DNA of 64,000 nucleotides, taken from NCBI GenBank assembly GCA_902547215.1, contig CACCNI010000001.1, positions 1 through 64,000 on the forward strand, in the 5' to 3' direction. A model generated the notes under the pieces. The model searched no databases, was not told the origin of the DNA, and saw only the letters and a list, made by a program, of their open reading frames with translations. The stretch is from an uncultured Pelagibacteraceae bacterium (GTDB taxonomy: Bacteria; Pseudomonadota; Alphaproteobacteria; Pelagibacterales; Pelagibacteraceae). Below are positions 46,327-55,871 of this stretch, in pieces (the first letter of the stretch is position 1; every line of letters starts with the position of its first letter). The position numbers and the translations under genes are program-made.

Positions 46327-47327
46327 AGTTTTTCTGAAAATTTTTCAATGTTTAATAAATTTTCGTATTTCAAAAATACATTCATATTATTTTCATATGC
46401 ACCAATTTTTTTAATTGCTCTTAATTTTGCAGATCTAGAAGGTGGATTTGATTTCAATTCTTGAGCATTAGGTGTGACAGGTTTTTTAGTTACGAGGCTG
46501 AATGATTTTTTTGTAGTTTTTTTTTCTGGTAAATATCTAGAAACTTTGTCTTGTTTTGAAAGATAATTAAAAAAAAATTTACAAATCTTGTCCTCTAACG
46601 AATGAAACGATACTGTTAATATAATTCCATTTTGACTGACAATACTTGCAGATGCTTCTAAACTTTTTGTGAGTTCACTTATTTCTTTGTTTACAAAAAT
46701 CCTTAAAGCTTGGAAAACTTTTGTTGCTGGATTAGTTTTTGTATAATGCTTTTTTTTTGCTCTTTTTACTATATTGACCAAATCCTGAGTATTTAAATTT
46801 TTTTTTTGCCGCTCAAGTGCAATTTTTTTAGATATAATTTTTGAATTTTTTTCTTCACCGAAATACTTAAAGGTTTGCTCTAATTCTTTTTGATCTAACT
46901 TGTTTATTACATCTTTAGCAGAAAAATCATTTAGCCCCATCTTCATATTTAGCTCGCCTTTGCTATCAAATGATAAGCCTGTTGAGAGATCTTTGATTTG
47001 ATTTATAGAATAACCTAAATCAAAAATTATACCTTTAACCTCATCATTAATTTTCAAGTCTTTTATTTGGCTAAACTTTATATTGTGAAAGGAAAATCTG
47101 TCTTCAAACTTTTTTTTTAAATCTGATGCAATTTGTTGGGAGTTTTTATCTCTATCAATAGCTATTACTTTAGTGTTTGGATATTCTAATATTTTTTTTG
47201 AGTAACCACCTTGACCAAATGTACAATCTATAAAAGTGCCACCATTTTGAGGGGTTATAATATTTATTACTTCATTTAGAAGAACCGGATAATGCAAGTT
47301 TTTTTCCGGTAAAATAGTGGCACTCAT
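46323..47327 (-). CDS. rsmH: 16S rRNA m4C1402 methyltransferase
   Basis: HYPVLLNEVI, GTFIDCTFGQGGYSKKIL, NPATKVFQALRIFVNKEI. Confidence 0.94.
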   Translation of the reverse strand: MSATILPEKNLHYPVLLNEVINIITPQNGGTFIDCTFGQGGYSKKILEYPNTKVIAIDRDKNSQQIASDLKKKFEDRFSFHNIKFSQIKDLKINDEVKGIIFDLGYSINQIKDLSTGLSFDSKGELNMKMGLNDFSAKDVINKLDQKELEQTFKYFGEEKNSKIISKKIALERQKKNLNTQDLVNIVKRAKKKHYTKTNPATKVFQALRIFVNKEISELTKSLEASASIVSQNGIILTVSFHSLEDKICKFFFNYLSKQDKVSRYLPEKKTTKKSFSLVTKKPVTPNAQELKSNPPSRSAKLRAIKKIGAYENNMNVFLKYENLLNIEKFSEKL

Positions 47328-47345
47328 TTATTTTTTCGAAGACCA

Positions 47346-48785
47346 TTAATTTTTTTGTCTTCTTAAAAATGCTGGTATTTCTAGTTCATCTTCTTCATCT
47401 GTATCACTCTCCTCATTTATATTTGTTTCGTGATCAGGGTTTATATTTTGTCTCTCGTCAAATAATTGAGGATCCTGTGCATCTAAATTAAAGTTTTCAA
47501 GTCCATTAGATTCGTCATCTGTGGTATCTGCAGCATTATCGCTAAGTATCAGTTTTTCCTCAAGAGAACTTTCATCATTATCACCTTCACTTGTTATAGG
47601 ATTTTCAACTGCCATTTTTTCGTCTACCATAGATGAGATCAAATCATTTTCTGAAACTTTGATATCGTTAGTTTCTATTTTTAATGCATTGGCACCGCTT
47701 GTGGATAATCCTTTATTCATTTCATAAGAGTAATTTGGTCTCAAATTTGAAAAATCTGAATAGCCTGGATTACGGTTTTGTATTCTGTGCACCATATTAA
47801 TAACTGATTTTGATTCAGGTTGTTGTCCATCTAACGAAGTTGCAACAATAGATACTCTAAATTTTTCCTCTAATGATGGATCAATTATACAGCCCTTAAT
47901 AAATTCGACTTCTGCATCAACCTCAGAAGTAATTTTTTTAACAACCTCATCAACTTCAAAAAGTGTAGGTTTTTTTGCCGTTATATTGATAAGTAAACCT
48001 TTTGCACTTTTCAAAGAATAGTCATCGATAAGAGGATTGGTCATAGCTTGCTCTGCGGCTTTTAAAGCTCTGCCCTCACCCTCTGCTTCTCCTGTGCCCA
48101 TCATTGCCTTACCCATTGAGCTCATGATAGTTTCAACATCAGCATAATCTAAATTTACTAGACCGGGACGTACCATTAAATCTGTAACACTTTGAACACC
48201 TTGTAAAAGAACATCATTTGAGAGTTCAAATGCTTCTTCAAAACCTGTGTGCTCATTTGCAATTTTAAATAAGTTTTGATTGGGAACTACTATAATAGTA
48301 TCTACATGTTTTCTTAATTCCTCAAGACCTTGTTGAGCTCTTCTCATTTTAGATGACCCCTCATATAAGAAAGGCAAAGTTACAACGCCTACTGTTAGGA
48401 TATTAAGTTCCTTTGCAGCTCGTGCAATTACATGAGCAGAACCAGTTCCTGTTCCACCACCCATTCCTGCAGTTATGAAAACCATGTTTGCTCCTTGCAA
48501 ACAATTTACTATTTCATTTAATGACTCGTCTGCAGCAGCTTGACCAATATCAATTTTTGCCCCAGCTCCAAGACCCTTTGTTAAATTTAAACCAATTTGT
48601 ATTTTTGCTTTTGCTTTACTATGGATTAAATCTTGTGCATCAGTATTTACTGCAACAAATTCAACGCCTTGTAATCCACTTTCGATCATTTTGTTTATCG
48701 CATTTCCTCCAGCGCCACCTACACCTAAAACCAGTATTCTAGGTTTTAGCTCCTTTATCTCTGGTGTTTTAAAATTAATTGTCAT
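47346..48785 (-). CDS. ftsZ: Cell division protein FtsZ
   Basis: GVGGAGGNAINKMI, AGMGGGTGTGSAHVIA, C-terminal DELEIPAFLRRQKN. Confidence 0.96.
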   Translation of the reverse strand: MTINFKTPEIKELKPRILVLGVGGAGGNAINKMIESGLQGVEFVAVNTDAQDLIHSKAKAKIQIGLNLTKGLGAGAKIDIGQAAADESLNEIVNCLQGANMVFITAGMGGGTGTGSAHVIARAAKELNILTVGVVTLPFLYEGSSKMRRAQQGLEELRKHVDTIIVVPNQNLFKIANEHTGFEEAFELSNDVLLQGVQSVTDLMVRPGLVNLDYADVETIMSSMGKAMMGTGEAEGEGRALKAAEQAMTNPLIDDYSLKSAKGLLINITAKKPTLFEVDEVVKKITSEVDAEVEFIKGCIIDPSLEEKFRVSIVATSLDGQQPESKSVINMVHRIQNRNPGYSDFSNLRPNYSYEMNKGLSTSGANALKIETNDIKVSENDLISSMVDEKMAVENPITSEGDNDESSLEEKLILSDNAADTTDDESNGLENFNLDAQDPQLFDERQNINPDHETNINEESDTDEEDELEIPAFLRRQKN

Positions 48786-48803
48786 TTTTCCCCCTCTATA
48801 TTA

Positions 48804-49256
48804 TTAGTTTATCTTTTTTTCCCATTTAAGACTTGATCTGTTTAGATTTGATTTTTTAATAGCTTTTGCCTTAAATTTTTCAAATAATGTTGGTTCCCAA
48901 ATTTGGAAGGTCTTGCCTAAGCCAACAAATAAAATTCTTGTTTTAATTTTTGAATGTTGAAGAAGTTTTTTTGTTAAAGATATCCTGCCCTCTGTATCAA
49001 AAATTAAATTCACACTTTCAGATAAAATTGAAGTAGCGAAATAATCCTTTTTTTCTTCGAATGGATTTAAGTTATCAATTGCATCTGATATTTTTTCAAT
49101 TCGGTCTTGAGGCCAAGCTTCTAAGCATTGTTGATTAAATGAAGGAAAACAAATTATACTATTAAATCCCAAACTGGACAAATGTGATCTAAATTGTGCA
49201 GGCACAGATACCCTTCCTTTTTTGTCTATATTGTTTTCGTACGTCGATAAAAACAT
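48804..49256 (-). CDS. mraZ: Transcriptional regulator MraZ
   Basis: MFLSTYENNIDKKGRVSVPAQFRSHL double AbrB-like fold. Confidence 0.92.
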   Translation of the reverse strand: MFLSTYENNIDKKGRVSVPAQFRSHLSSLGFNSIICFPSFNQQCLEAWPQDRIEKISDAIDNLNPFEEKKDYFATSILSESVNLIFDTEGRISLTKKLLQHSKIKTRILFVGLGKTFQIWEPTLFEKFKAKAIKKSNLNRSSLKWEKKIN

Positions 49257-49275
49257 AATCCATAATTAACCCATT

Positions 49276-49301
49276 TGGGTATTTATGGGAATATATGGGT
49301 T
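49276..49301 (-). promoter_or_regulatory. Candidate MraZ operator boxes
   Basis: Three TGGG repeats at 49276, 49286, 49296, exact 10-bp period, 20-45 bp upstream of mraZ start. Confidence 0.7.
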
Positions 49302-49380
49302 TTTGATGCAACCGTCAATACTTATAATTTAAGCCCAATATCAAGATGGAACATTTGAGAAACAAAATTTTTAATGATTT

Positions 49381-49730
49381 GCTAGATAAGCTATAAGCCG
49401 GGTTCTGTCATTTAAACTTATCATTTATCTAGGCCTTAAGTTGCCTTAAGGCTCAAGCAACTAACCCAGATGACTAGCCAAAGACTGCTTTTAGTTTTTC
49501 ACAATGTCATCTCTACTCAGTCTTGCTCTCAGTGGGGTTTTCCATGCGTTATCTGTTACCAAACAACCGGTGTGCTCTTACCACACCTTTTCACCCTTGC
49601 CTTGATGAGGCGGTTTATTTTCTGTGGCACTATCCCTAGGGTTTCCCCCGCCAGTCGTTAACTGGCACTGTGTCTTTGTAGAGCCCGGACTTTCCTCTTT
49701 AAAATTAAAGCGATAAGTCACTTATCTAGC
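49381..49730 (-). ncRNA. rnpB: RNase P RNA
   Basis: Minus strand contains GAGGAAAGTCCGGGCTC near 5' end and ACAGAACCCGGCTTAT near 3' end; closing helix GCTAGATAAG/CTTATCTAGC. Confidence 0.95.
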
Positions 49731-49766
49731 AGTTTTTTTTTATAGAAATTTAAAGTTTTTACAATA

Positions 49767-50489
49767 TTAATTTAATCCCCGTTTTACGAGGTTTTTTGCT
49801 ATCTCTAAACACTCTTTGTCGATTTTTCCGTTAATTATTTTTGATCTATATCTTCTTTGAAAAGCTCTAACAACAGACTTTGAAGGTTTGGATTTTTTTT
49901 GGATGCAGTAACCAATTTTTTTAAGATAAAAATAAAAGATCTTCTTTTCTTTTGTTAAAACCTCAGTATCTCTAAATTTAAGATTTTTTGGTAAATTATA
50001 CCAAATACCAATTTTTTGTTTAGCCAGGTATTTCCAAGGAAACTTTTCTCCAGGATCTTTTTTTCTATCTGGCGAAATATCAGAATGTCCTAAAACGTTT
50101 TTGCTTTTTATGAGATATTTTCTTTTTAAAATTTTCGATAAAAATAGTAAACTCTTTATCTGTTTATTTGGAAATCTCTCATATTTACCAGAATGACCAG
50201 AATTTTGGATTTCAATACCGATTGATTTATCATTTAAATTTTTATGATTTTTCCAATTTGATATGCCTGCATGCCAAGCTATAAATTTATCAGGTACCAT
50301 ATTGATAATTTCACCGTTTTTTTTGATAAAGTAATGACAACTTACTTTTGAACTTTTGCTGGTAAGTCTCTCTATCGCCTTTTTTTCAGATGCCATTCCA
50401 GTATAGTGAAAAATTAGATAAATAATTTTTTTAGGAGATCTAGGTATTTTATCAAAATTTATTGAATAAATGGCTCTAAATTTTTTCAT
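49767..50489 (-). CDS. ampD: N-acetylmuramoyl-L-alanine amidase (AmpD family)
   Basis: IIYLIFHYTGM, VSCHYFIKKNGEI, GIEIQNSGH, GHSDISPDRKKDPGEKFPW. Confidence 0.9.
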   Translation of the reverse strand: MKKFRAIYSINFDKIPRSPKKIIYLIFHYTGMASEKKAIERLTSKSSKVSCHYFIKKNGEIINMVPDKFIAWHAGISNWKNHKNLNDKSIGIEIQNSGHSGKYERFPNKQIKSLLFLSKILKRKYLIKSKNVLGHSDISPDRKKDPGEKFPWKYLAKQKIGIWYNLPKNLKFRDTEVLTKEKKIFYFYLKKIGYCIQKKSKPSKSVVRAFQRRYRSKIINGKIDKECLEIAKNLVKRGLN

Positions 50490-50564
50490 TTTTAGGTATT
50501 TCTTAGGGTTTTATTCACAAATTTCTGATTTACTTTGTGATAAGATATAATATACAGAATTTAA

Positions 50565-51338
50565 ATGAACAGAATAATTGCAACATTGCTATCAATGTTT
50601 TTAATACAATTAATAGTTGTAAAAAAGACATACAGTAATGAAGATGAAGTTAAAGATTGTTTTGAAAAGCTCAATAGAGCTACGTTTGCTCTAAACATGG
50701 GGTTGGATAAAGTAATTTTTAAACCTATATCAAAAGGATATAGAAAATTACCTTCTCCTATTAGAAATGGGACTAGCAATGCTTTAAGCAATTTATCGAA
50801 TTTAATTACAATTCCAAATAATATACTCCAAGGTGATTTTGGGTCAGCAGCTAATAACAGTGCAAGACTTATAATAAATACTACAATTGGTATCGCGGGT
50901 ATTTTTGATCCAGCTAATTCATTTGGATTTGAAAAAAGAGAAAAAGAGGATTTTGGACAATCGCTTGGAGTGATGGGAGTTGGGGAAGGTTGTTATTTAG
51001 TTTTGCCAGTACTAGGTCCATCTACAGTTAGGGATACGTTAGGATCTTTAGTTGCAATGAATGGTGGAGATGTATGGCACAATATTACAGTTAGAGATGA
51101 CGAGGAATATGTTAAAGAGTTTAAGGAGTCAGACTATTGGGTTTCAAGAGTTACATCAGGCGTAGATTTTAGAGCTAAAAATATAGAAGCTTTTGATGCA
51201 ATGGAAAAAAATTCAGTGGATCTATACGCTACAGTAAGAAGTTTATACTTACAAGATAGAGAGAAAAAAATAAAAAATTCTAAAAATAAAACAGAAGCCA
51301 TGGATGATGGCGACTGGGATACTCTTGAAAATCAATAA
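50565..51338 (+). CDS. mlaA: MlaA/VacJ lipoprotein-like protein
   Basis: FEKLNRATFALNMGLDKVIFKPISKGYR; FGFEKREKEDFGQSLGVMGVGEGCYLVLPVLGPSTVRDTLG. Confidence 0.87.
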   Translation: MNRIIATLLSMFLIQLIVVKKTYSNEDEVKDCFEKLNRATFALNMGLDKVIFKPISKGYRKLPSPIRNGTSNALSNLSNLITIPNNILQGDFGSAANNSARLIINTTIGIAGIFDPANSFGFEKREKEDFGQSLGVMGVGEGCYLVLPVLGPSTVRDTLGSLVAMNGGDVWHNITVRDDEEYVKEFKESDYWVSRVTSGVDFRAKNIEAFDAMEKNSVDLYATVRSLYLQDREKKIKNSKNKTEAMDDGDWDTLENQ

Positions 51339-51349
51339 GAATTTTAGTT

Positions 51350-51943
51350 ATGAAGATTTTAAAGAAATTTTTTTTTTCTATAATAATTCTATTAATTTTT
51401 TCAAATAATTCTTGGGCAAAAAGTGCTTCGGAATTTATAAGTTCATTGACTAATGAGGCTTCTATTATTTTGTCGAGTAAGCTTTCGGATGATGAAAAAA
51501 TCATAAGGCTTAAAGAAATTGGAGATAAATCAGTTGATATCGTCGGCGTTGGTTTCTACACATTAGGTAAACATAGAAAAAACCTCACAGATAGTCAAAA
51601 AGAACAATACAAAGAACTTTTTAGAAATTATTTTTTAAAAAGTTTTTCAGGTCGTTTAGTTGGATATACTGATGCTAAAATAACTGTCTTATCTGAAGAG
51701 ATTAAAAATGAAAAATATACAATTGTGTACTCAAAATTAATTGGTACTTCTGATAGACCAGAGGTCAAAATAGATTGGAGAGTTTATACAAAAGATCCTG
51801 AAAATCCTTTAATAAGAGATTTGGTAATTGAAGGATTGAGTTTAGCTAGAACTCAAAAAGAAGAATTTAATTCTATAATTGTTAATAATGATAATGATAT
51901 TGAAGCCTTATTTCAAAATTTAAATAAATTCCTAGATAATTAA
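51350..51943 (+). CDS. mlaC: MlaC-family phospholipid-binding protein
   Basis: Signal peptide; VDIVGVGFYTLGKHRKNLTDSQKEQYKELFRNYFLKSF; VIEGLSLARTQKEEF. Confidence 0.87.
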   Translation: MKILKKFFFSIIILLIFSNNSWAKSASEFISSLTNEASIILSSKLSDDEKIIRLKEIGDKSVDIVGVGFYTLGKHRKNLTDSQKEQYKELFRNYFLKSFSGRLVGYTDAKITVLSEEIKNEKYTIVYSKLIGTSDRPEVKIDWRVYTKDPENPLIRDLVIEGLSLARTQKEEFNSIIVNNDNDIEALFQNLNKFLDN

Positions 51944-52019
51944 CAATTCCATTATTTTTTAGATTTTATCGATTTGATTTTATTAAAACATATTATTGTT
52001 TATTATAAGATTTTAAAAT

Positions 52020-52721
52020 ATGAATAATTTTACAATAGTAATTCCAGTTTATAATGAAGCAAAAAATTTAAAAATTCTTATTCCAAAGATTTACAAAGAA
52101 CTAAAGAATAAAAAATTTGAACTCATAATCGTAGATGATAATTCAAACGATATGACTTGCGAAATTTTGAAAAAATTTAAAAAAAAAAATTTTAGGCACA
52201 TAATTAGAAAAAAAGGAAGGGATTTATCCAAATCCTGCATAGAAGGTTTTAAAAAAGCAAGATTTAAAAGTATAATTGTAATGGACGGTGATTTACAACA
52301 TAAACCTAGTGATATAAAAAAAATTTTGTATAAATTTTTTAGAGGTAATCCAGATTTCGTTATTGGTACGCGCGATTTATTTAAGAAAAAAAAACATAAC
52401 CTTAATTTTTTAAGGCTTTTCGCATCAAGGATGCTAATACTGCTGGTAAATTTTTTATTAGGTAAAAAAACCTCAGACCCAATGAGTGGTTTTTTTATGT
52501 TCAAAAAAGAGGTTTTTATCAAATCTCAAAAAAAATTGATCAAAAAAGGCTATAAAATATTGTTAGATCTAATTTACATTAAAAATCAAAGAGTTAAGGT
52601 AATTGATGTTAATATAAATTTTGACAGCAGAATTAAAGGTAAAAGTAAAATGAGTTTAAAAATTTTAATAGATCTAGTATCAATGATTTTAAAAAAATTT
52701 TTTTCAAAAATTTTATTGTAA
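52020..52721 (+). CDS. Dolichol-phosphate mannosyltransferase-like GT2
   Basis: IVIPVYNEAKNLKILIP, IIVDDNSNDMTCEIL, VMDGDLQHKPSDI. Confidence 0.87.
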   Translation: MNNFTIVIPVYNEAKNLKILIPKIYKELKNKKFELIIVDDNSNDMTCEILKKFKKKNFRHIIRKKGRDLSKSCIEGFKKARFKSIIVMDGDLQHKPSDIKKILYKFFRGNPDFVIGTRDLFKKKKHNLNFLRLFASRMLILLVNFLLGKKTSDPMSGFFMFKKEVFIKSQKKLIKKGYKILLDLIYIKNQRVKVIDVNINFDSRIKGKSKMSLKILIDLVSMILKKFFSKILL

Positions 52722-52722
52722 T

Positions 52723-52799
52723 TGGTGGGCCCGCCAGGACTCGAACCTGGGACCAATACATTATGAGTGTACTGCTCTAACCAACTGAGCTACAGGCCC
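52723..52799 (-). tRNA. tRNA with CAT anticodon (elongator Met or Ile2 not resolved)
   Basis: GGGCCTGTAGCTCAGTTGGTTAGAGCAGTACACTCATAATGTATTGGTCCCAGGTTCGAGTCCTGGCGGGCCCACCA folds canonically; encoded CCA. Confidence 0.93.
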
Positions 52800-52863
52800 T
52801 AATAAGGCTTTTATTTATTTATATTAATAAGCTTACTCTTACAAGTATAAAAAAAAAGTTGAC

Positions 52864-53769
52864 TTAATTTTTAATAATAAATTTATTAGCAACCTGTGGG
52901 TAGAATGTTATATCTATAAAGTCTCTGTTAATTAAGTAAGGCAAAATATATAACTCACAATTTTGATCAATAAATCCGAAATTGAAATTTACATGCTCGC
53001 ATTTTTGAAATTTTACCTTGGTTGTAGTGTTATCTTTAAATTTTAGATCAATTGTTTGTGTCCCCTCATAAAGTCTTTTGTTTTTAAGTACATTTTCCAT
53101 CTTGTAAATACCAAATCCACCAAAAGCAGAATAAACATTAATTGGGTCTTGATTAATGTTAAATGAGTAAGTTTTTTTTTTTATGTAATTATCATTTACT
53201 TCCTCTAAAATTTTAGGACTAGTTTGATCAATAGGGTAGAGTTTGGTGCAAATATTCTGAAGAATTTCTGCCCAAAAGTCATTTTTACAATATTTTTCAT
53301 CTCTTAAGGCCCACATATCGTAATAAGTGCCTAATTGATTTGCAAAAATACCTGCAATATTTTTTTTTGAAAATAAAAACTTTAAAGATTTTGAAATATT
53401 TTCGTTATTTATTCTATATTCTCCTATATCATCACAATCTAAGATTACCAATAAGTCACAATCACGAAGGTCGGGCTCACTTTTAATTTTTTCAATTATT
53501 TTATTTCTAGCTCTTTCTAACCTTTCACCCCTTGTTTTATATTGATCTAAATTATCATCAAACAAGTAATAACAATTTGGATTTTTTTTTGATTTTAGTA
53601 TTTCTCTAGTTCTATCTTTTGAACCATTTTCAACAATTATTTGATAACTCTTTTCAAAAAGTGAAGTATAATAATTTATATTACTTAGTATTTTTTCTAA
53701 GTATTTTTCACAATCTCTTGCACATCCTGCAAAAACTACTTTTTTATTTTTAAAATCGTTGTTAAGCAT
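52864..53769 (-). CDS. Putative glycosyltransferase
   Basis: VVFAGCARDCEKYLEKIL, IVENGSKDRTREIL, LVILDCDDIG: nucleotide-sugar binding-like. Confidence 0.6.
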   Translation of the reverse strand: MLNNDFKNKKVVFAGCARDCEKYLEKILSNINYYTSLFEKSYQIIVENGSKDRTREILKSKKNPNCYYLFDDNLDQYKTRGERLERARNKIIEKIKSEPDLRDCDLLVILDCDDIGEYRINNENISKSLKFLFSKKNIAGIFANQLGTYYDMWALRDEKYCKNDFWAEILQNICTKLYPIDQTSPKILEEVNDNYIKKKTYSFNINQDPINVYSAFGGFGIYKMENVLKNKRLYEGTQTIDLKFKDNTTTKVKFQKCEHVNFNFGFIDQNCELYILPYLINRDFIDITFYPQVANKFIIKN

Positions 53770-53815
53770 ATTAATGTTTAATTTATTTACCCAATTATTA
53801 AGTTGATTTTAAAAT

Positions 53816-53890
53816 TGGTGGGCCGTGTTGGTTACGCTCCAACTACCCCTGCAATGTCAATGCAGTACTCTACTATTGAGCTAACGGCCC
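53816..53890 (-). tRNA. tRNA-Val(GAC) with non-canonical D- and T-loops
   Basis: GGGCCGTTAGCTCAATAGTAGAGTACTGCATTGACATTGCAGGGGTAGTTGGAGCGTAACCAACACGGCCCACCA; all four stems pair, anticodon GAC, encoded CCA. Confidence 0.8.
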
Positions 53891-53913
53891 GAAATTAAAC
53901 CTAAATATTTATT

Positions 53914-55182
53914 TCATTTTTTTGAAAAAATATTAGTTTGTTTATTTACTGCATACATTAACGAAAAATTTATCATAAATAAAGTTATATTGAAATTATT
54001 AAAAAAAGCACCACTCGGCAATAATGGAACAAAGTTAATTAATAAAAAAACCAGACAACCAGCTTGGACATAGTTTCTGCTTTCAACTATTTTTCTGATT
54101 ATTCGAAACATTAGGTAGAAAATTATTGAAATTATTATTGTTGTTCCAATGATTCCATGTTCAGATAACATTTCTATATAAACTTGATGAGGATGAGTTA
54201 AGCACCAATATTCTTTATACATGGAAATTTTTTTAGCATTGCATGTCTCGACTCTATAATTCTTATTTCCTACACCAAGCCAAGGATTATTTTTAAAGAC
54301 ATGTATTCCTGACTTATAAAGTTTAATATATGAACTATTTTCAAAAAAATTTTCTCTTTTATCTTTTGTCTTTATTAAGTTATAAAATTGGTCAACATAT
54401 CTAAATTTGACGTAATCCGAAAAACTTATTGTGAGAAAGAAAATTACAAAGATGGATAGAAAAATTAGAATTTTATTTTTTAATTCTACATAATCTATTA
54501 TGGAAATAAAAATTAAAAATCCTATTAAAACTTTCAAAGCATTTGATCTTTCACCAGTCAATATTATTCCAACTAAACTAATAAAGACAATAAAAAAACC
54601 GAATATTTTTAAAATCTTTTTTGGTTTAAAGTAATTTAAAATGTAGCCTGACACTATAAAACAAAACCCAGATAAATATGCACCAACTATAGGTTCAGTT
54701 CTAAAAAAACTTATAACTCTATCAGGATTAAGTTGGGGAATTCCATCAATTTCTGATCTTCCAAATCCAAGTATGTTACTACCTGTAAATCTCTCAATGT
54801 ATACATCTATTAAAACTACAAAAAAAATTGTTGTCCAAATTTTTAAGATATTAAAGTTTTTTTCATTAATAAAAAAAATATAATTCACTATTAAAAAAAA
54901 AAGAATAAATCTTACGAATCCAAAGTTTCTATAAATTCCCGATGTTATATCAACTGAAATTAATGAATTAAATATTAGATAGAAGTATAGAATTACTAAA
55001 AAGAATATCGGTTTAAAATCATTTATCTCAATATTACTTTTGGAGAAATAAATTAATACAAAGCACAAGCCAAGTAAAACAGTATTTATCAATGAAAAAC
55101 TTGAGCCAATAATTATTGAAATAGGTAAAATAGAAAATAATATTATCGGTAAATTAATTTTTATGTTGTCCACAAATTTCAT
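53914..55182 (-). CDS. O-antigen ligase/polymerase-like membrane protein
   Basis: Polytopic; NPWLGVGNKNYR...THPHQVYIEMLSEHGIIG typical of Wzy/WaaL family. Confidence 0.8.
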   Translation of the reverse strand: MKFVDNIKINLPIILFSILPISIIIGSSFSLINTVLLGLCFVLIYFSKSNIEINDFKPIFFLVILYFYLIFNSLISVDITSGIYRNFGFVRFILFFLIVNYIFFINEKNFNILKIWTTIFFVVLIDVYIERFTGSNILGFGRSEIDGIPQLNPDRVISFFRTEPIVGAYLSGFCFIVSGYILNYFKPKKILKIFGFFIVFISLVGIILTGERSNALKVLIGFLIFISIIDYVELKNKILIFLSIFVIFFLTISFSDYVKFRYVDQFYNLIKTKDKRENFFENSSYIKLYKSGIHVFKNNPWLGVGNKNYRVETCNAKKISMYKEYWCLTHPHQVYIEMLSEHGIIGTTIIISIIFYLMFRIIRKIVESRNYVQAGCLVFLLINFVPLLPSGAFFNNFNITLFMINFSLMYAVNKQTNIFSKK

Positions 55183-55871
55183 TTAAATCCTGTACATGCT
55201 ATTCTTTTTGATTTATGAACTGTATTCAAGTCTTCCTTAATTATTTTAATACTTTCAAAAATATTTTCAAAAAACTTAGGTCTTATGGTATCAAATATCA
55301 ATATGGACTCTTTTTTCATCACTTTTTTAAGATAATCTGAATATATTTGAAAATCATAATGATAATCTAATGAATAGATGGAAAATATTACATCAAACTT
55401 ATTTGTTGGAAAATTATTTTTATCAGAGTCGAATATTTTATATCGTTCTTTTGATATTTCATTACTTTCGAGAAAAAAATTTAGTTGATTTAAGTTATTG
55501 TATGCCTCTTTATTTAAATTATCCCAACCATATTTTACCTTATTAGATACATAATCTTTTTCTATAAAAGAAACATGTGAATTAGTTATAGATCTTAGAA
55601 TTAAAAGCTCTAAACCACCAATACCACCACCGATACTTAAAAAAAATTTTTTTCCTACAATAAACTTATTAATGGTGTTTAATTCTTTTATCATCACATC
55701 CAAATAATTTTCTGAAATCTTTTGGACATCAATTAAATATTTTGAAAAAATTTTTGAAAATAAGTATCTTCCAAATATTTTTCTTACTTTTTTTAATTTA
55801 TCATCAGCGAGTTCTATTCTTTGTAACAATGCAAGTTGTGCTAAATTCCTGTTTAAATTAAAAGGTTTCAT
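55179..55871 (-). CDS. Putative SAM-dependent methyltransferase
   Basis: FFLSIGGGIGGLELLIL glycine-rich motif and DVIFSIYSLDYHYDF. Confidence 0.6.
   Translation of the reverse strand: MKPFNLNRNLAQLALLQRIELADDKLKKVRKIFGRYLFSKIFSKYLIDVQKISENYLDVMIKELNTINKFIVGKKFFLSIGGGIGGLELLILRSITNSHVSFIEKDYVSNKVKYGWDNLNKEAYNNLNQLNFFLESNEISKERYKIFDSDKNNFPTNKFDVIFSIYSLDYHYDFQIYSDYLKKVMKKESILIFDTIRPKFFENIFESIKIIKEDLNTVHKSKRIACTGFK

Noticed and set aside
49470-49661. 63-aa plus-strand ORF
   Set aside because: Entirely within rnpB on the opposite strand.
51280-51504. Minus-strand ORF over the mlaA/mlaC junction; likewise 50561-50791
   Set aside because: Antisense to supported genes.
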